NCBI GenBank assembly: GCA_963663525.2
Contig: CAXXHC010000004.1
Coordinates: 1,178,001-1,242,000 of the forward strand
DNA: 64,000 bases
Direction of reading: 5' to 3'
Source of the DNA: G963663525 sp963663525
GTDB lineage: Bacteria; Myxococcota_A; SURF-8; G963663525
In this document: positions 62,056 through 64,000 of the stretch, piece by piece
How positions within the stretch are numbered: the first letter of the stretch is position 1
Layout of the letters: every line of letters begins with the position of its first letter
Program-made: the position numbers and the translations under genes
Notes under the pieces: generated by a model
Databases searched by the model: none
Seen by the model: the letters and a program-made list of their open reading frames with translations, nothing else
Told to the model about the DNA's origin: nothing

Positions 62056-62439
62056 ATGGGATTGATGAAATGGTTGGGACTGGATCTTGGACCGGAAGCG
62101 GAACCCATTGAAATCACGGATCAAAACTTTCGCACGGAAGTCGGAGAAAGTTCGACGCCGGTGCTGATCGATGTCTGGTCGCCGGGCTGCGCCCCCTGCA
62201 ACGCACTTGCGCCGACCATCCGCCGCCTGGCGGCGAAATACAACGGAAAGGTCAAGGTCGCGCACCTCAATGCAGCGGCCCACCGGGGAGCGACGTCCAA
62301 GCTGCGCGTGCGCGGCACCCCTACGGTCGTCCTGTTTCACCAAGGGCGAGAGTTGGAACGGGTCGTCGGTGTACGTCCGCAAATCTACTTCGAGGAAATG
62401 CTGGACGACCTCTTCGGTATCGAAGAAAGACCGAACTGA
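62056..62439 (+). CDS. thioredoxin-like protein with CAPC active site
   Basis: The start MGLMKWLGLDLG has a GAGGAGG ribosome site. The 127-residue protein has a thioredoxin fold with an active site DVWSPGCAPCNALAP (residues 43-57, CAPC in place of CGPC) and the cis-proline loop RGTPTVVLFHQGRE. Expected role: disulfide reduction in the cytoplasm, since there is no signal peptide. The 15-residue N-terminal extension is unusual for thioredoxin. Confidence 0.92.
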   Translation: MGLMKWLGLDLGPEAEPIEITDQNFRTEVGESSTPVLIDVWSPGCAPCNALAPTIRRLAAKYNGKVKVAHLNAAAHRGATSKLRVRGTPTVVLFHQGRELERVVGVRPQIYFEEMLDDLFGIEERPN

Positions 62440-62543
62440 TCGGGCCGAACTCCTACGCGGTGCATGAAAAATGCAATGCGCCGCGTACCCGAAAACCCTT
62501 TTCATCCCCTTCCATGGTGCTTCTTGCCGATCCCCTCCCCTTT

Positions 62544-62756
62544 GGGCGGAAATTTTTTTAGTGCGGATTTAAGATGGACCCGAAGGGTCCAAGCGCCTCT
62601 CCCACTGGGAGAGGCCGGTGCTTTAGCTCCGGGTGAGGGGAAGTTTCGTGTTCCCTCACCCTAACCCTCTCCCACGGGGAGAGGGGATATAAGTCTTTTG
62701 ATTTCAATATATTACAATTGCCTCTGAAATGTTTCGCACTATTTTAATTTCCCCCC
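62544..62756 (+). mobile_element. family B MITE-like element, copy 2
   Basis: This copy parallels the one at 50893 in the same orientation. It starts GGGCGGAAATT at 62544 and ends at 62756, where the last six bases read CCCCCC in place of CCGCCC. The flanking 9-mers CTCCCCTTT (62535-62543 and 62757-62765) are identical. The interior shares the paired GC-rich hairpins. It fills most of the gap before the M16 peptidase gene. Confidence 0.88.
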
Positions 62757-62844
62757 CTCCCCTTTTTCGAATCCACATTTTATTTGAAATCGGCGGAAAA
62801 GTGCGCAATATATGCAGACTTACCACCGAATGGAGAGAGGTTCG

Positions 62845-64000
62845 ATGCAACAACCCGTTGATTTTTCCGATGCCATCGATAAAGGCGTCCTGGAATACAC
62901 CCTGCACAATGGCCTGACCGTGATTTTGCAGGAAGACCACTTCGCCCCCGTGACCGCCATGCAGGTGTGGGTCAAAGTGGGATCGAACGACGAACGCGAG
63001 GATCAGGCCGGCATGGCCCACGTGCTTGAACACATGCTGTTCAAAGGCACCGAGCGGCGCGCCGTGGGGCAAATCGCCCAGGACGTGGAAAACGCAGGCG
63101 GCGACATCAATGCCTGGACCAGCTTCGACCAAACCGTGTTTCACATCGCCATCGCGTCCCGCTTTCAGGAACTCGGCCTGGATATCCTGGCCGATGCCGT
63201 CGTGCATTCCACGCTGGACGCCGAAGAGCTGGCCCGCGAGCTGGAAGTGATCGTCGAGGAAATCAAGCGCGGCAAGGACGATCCCGACCAGCGTCTTTCC
63301 GAGGAGTTGTTCGCCTCCGTGTTCCAGGTTCATCCTTTGGGAAAGCCGATCATCGGCACCGAGGAGTCCGTGCGTTCGTTCACGCGGGAAAAACTGCTCG
63401 AATTCACACAAACCTGGTACGTCCCGGAAAACATGACGCTTGTCGTCGTCGGCGATTTCGAACATCGCTGGATGAAAAACACCGTGGAGCGCCTGTTCGG
63501 AGCGATTCCTGCGAAAAAAGCTCCCGAACACAAGTACTTAAGCGAACCGGACCAAAACGCTCCACGCGAGAAATTTCTTACGGAACCGGTTCTTGAAGCC
63601 CAGTTCGGTCTGGCATTTCCCCTGCCGGGACTCGACCATGAAGACCTTCCGGCGCTCGACATGCTGGGCAGCATTCTGGGATCGGGTGAAAGCTCGCGGC
63701 TCCAGGCACGATTGAAACGGGACATGGCCGCCGTCAGCGACGTCCTCGCCTACCCGTATGTATGCGGAGACAAAGGGGTTTTCTTTTTAGAAGCCGGGAT
63801 GCCTGCGAAAAAGCTGGACGATGTAATTGAAGCGTTCGGGGAGGAAATCGAGCGCATCGGTCGCCACGCTCCGGGGATCTCGGAGTTGTCCAAGGCGAAA
63901 TCCATGGCGCGCAACGAAATCACCTACCAGACCCAGACCGTGCAGGGAAAAGCCCGCCGTTTCGGCTATTTCAAAACCATCGCTGGGGATCTGGGCTTTC
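62845..64000 (+). CDS. M16 family zinc metallopeptidase (cut by window end)
   Basis: The gene begins MQQPVDFSDAIDKGVL at 62845 (ribosome site GGAGAGAGG) and stays open to the end of the window, giving 385 residues. It has the inverted zinc motif HVLEHMLFKGT (HxxEH) near residue 59 and the downstream Glu in EVIVEEIKRGKDDPDQRL. The second domain begins with VLEAQFGLAFPLPGL. M16 peptidases are often periplasmic or cytoplasmic and cut peptides in a clamshell. No signal peptide is seen. The C-terminal half is missing only because the window stops. Confidence 0.93.
   Translation, partial: MQQPVDFSDAIDKGVLEYTLHNGLTVILQEDHFAPVTAMQVWVKVGSNDEREDQAGMAHVLEHMLFKGTERRAVGQIAQDVENAGGDINAWTSFDQTVFHIAIASRFQELGLDILADAVVHSTLDAEELARELEVIVEEIKRGKDDPDQRLSEELFASVFQVHPLGKPIIGTEESVRSFTREKLLEFTQTWYVPENMTLVVVGDFEHRWMKNTVERLFGAIPAKKAPEHKYLSEPDQNAPREKFLTEPVLEAQFGLAFPLPGLDHEDLPALDMLGSILGSGESSRLQARLKRDMAAVSDVLAYPYVCGDKGVFFLEAGMPAKKLDDVIEAFGEEIERIGRHAPGISELSKAKSMARNEITYQTQTVQGKARRFGYFKTIAGDLGF

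Overview
The window reads as one contiguous piece of a moderately GC-rich, Gram-negative, probably anaerobic or facultative bacterial chromosome, most like uncultured Deltaproteobacteria/Myxococcota-type lineages. The grounds are many lipoproteins with acidic tails just after the lipobox, a giant secreted protein with 'DDGNPCT' disulfide repeats, a tungsten aldehyde:ferredoxin oxidoreductase, ferredoxin and radical-SAM genes, diaminopimelate/peptidoglycan genes and an envelope polysaccharide operon. No rRNA, tRNA, CRISPR array, phage or transposase gene is visible. The taxonomic placement is inference only.

Layout. 1-5.9 kb: a cut-off gene, a B12/radical-SAM protein, a NifX-like/radical-SAM pair, an orphan histidine kinase and lgt. 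6.4-10.3 kb: soluble transhydrogenase, then a TlpA-like lipoprotein, ExbB, ExbD and a MEMO-like protein. 10.4-15.5 kb: diguanylate cyclase, lipoprotein, murA. 15.6-20.2 kb (minus strand): ceramidase-like lipoprotein, GNAT protein, papain-like peptidase lipoprotein. 20.8-32.5 kb (plus): ECF sigma factor with a membrane partner, a YhaO/YhaN (SbcD/SbcC-like) pair and the 1759-residue cysteine-rich protein. 32.6-47.5 kb: a long minus-strand run, beginning with lysC, lysA, a DAP-type aminotransferase, panC and a GH31 lipoprotein, then six overlapping genes for a surface polysaccharide (Wzz-like, membrane/TPR protein, glycosyltransferase, Wzy-like polymerase, two glycosyltransferases). 48-55 kb: lipoproteins, a DsrE-like protein, an iron-sulfur/zinc-ribbon pair behind a well-placed FNR-type box, and an LCIB-like putative carbonic anhydrase. 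55.6-64 kb: AOR, a MoaD-like protein without the GG tail, a ModE-like regulator, an SpmA-SpmB fusion, a fused TRAP transporter, a thioredoxin and a cut-off M16 peptidase.

The most unusual content is between the genes. Three families of short non-coding inserted elements can be delimited by eye. Family A (193 bp, ends CTGACCC...GGGTCAG, 9-bp target duplication) carries a core that folds on paper into a perfect four-way cloverleaf; the fold is kept in three divergent copies. Family B (about 214 bp, ends GGGCGG...CCGCCC) has two copies, each with a perfect 9-bp target duplication. Family C (174 bp) has two copies, each starting on the base after a stop codon, in the same orientation relative to that gene, with terminal arms that differ between copies but still pair within each copy. 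No transposase that could move them is in the window.
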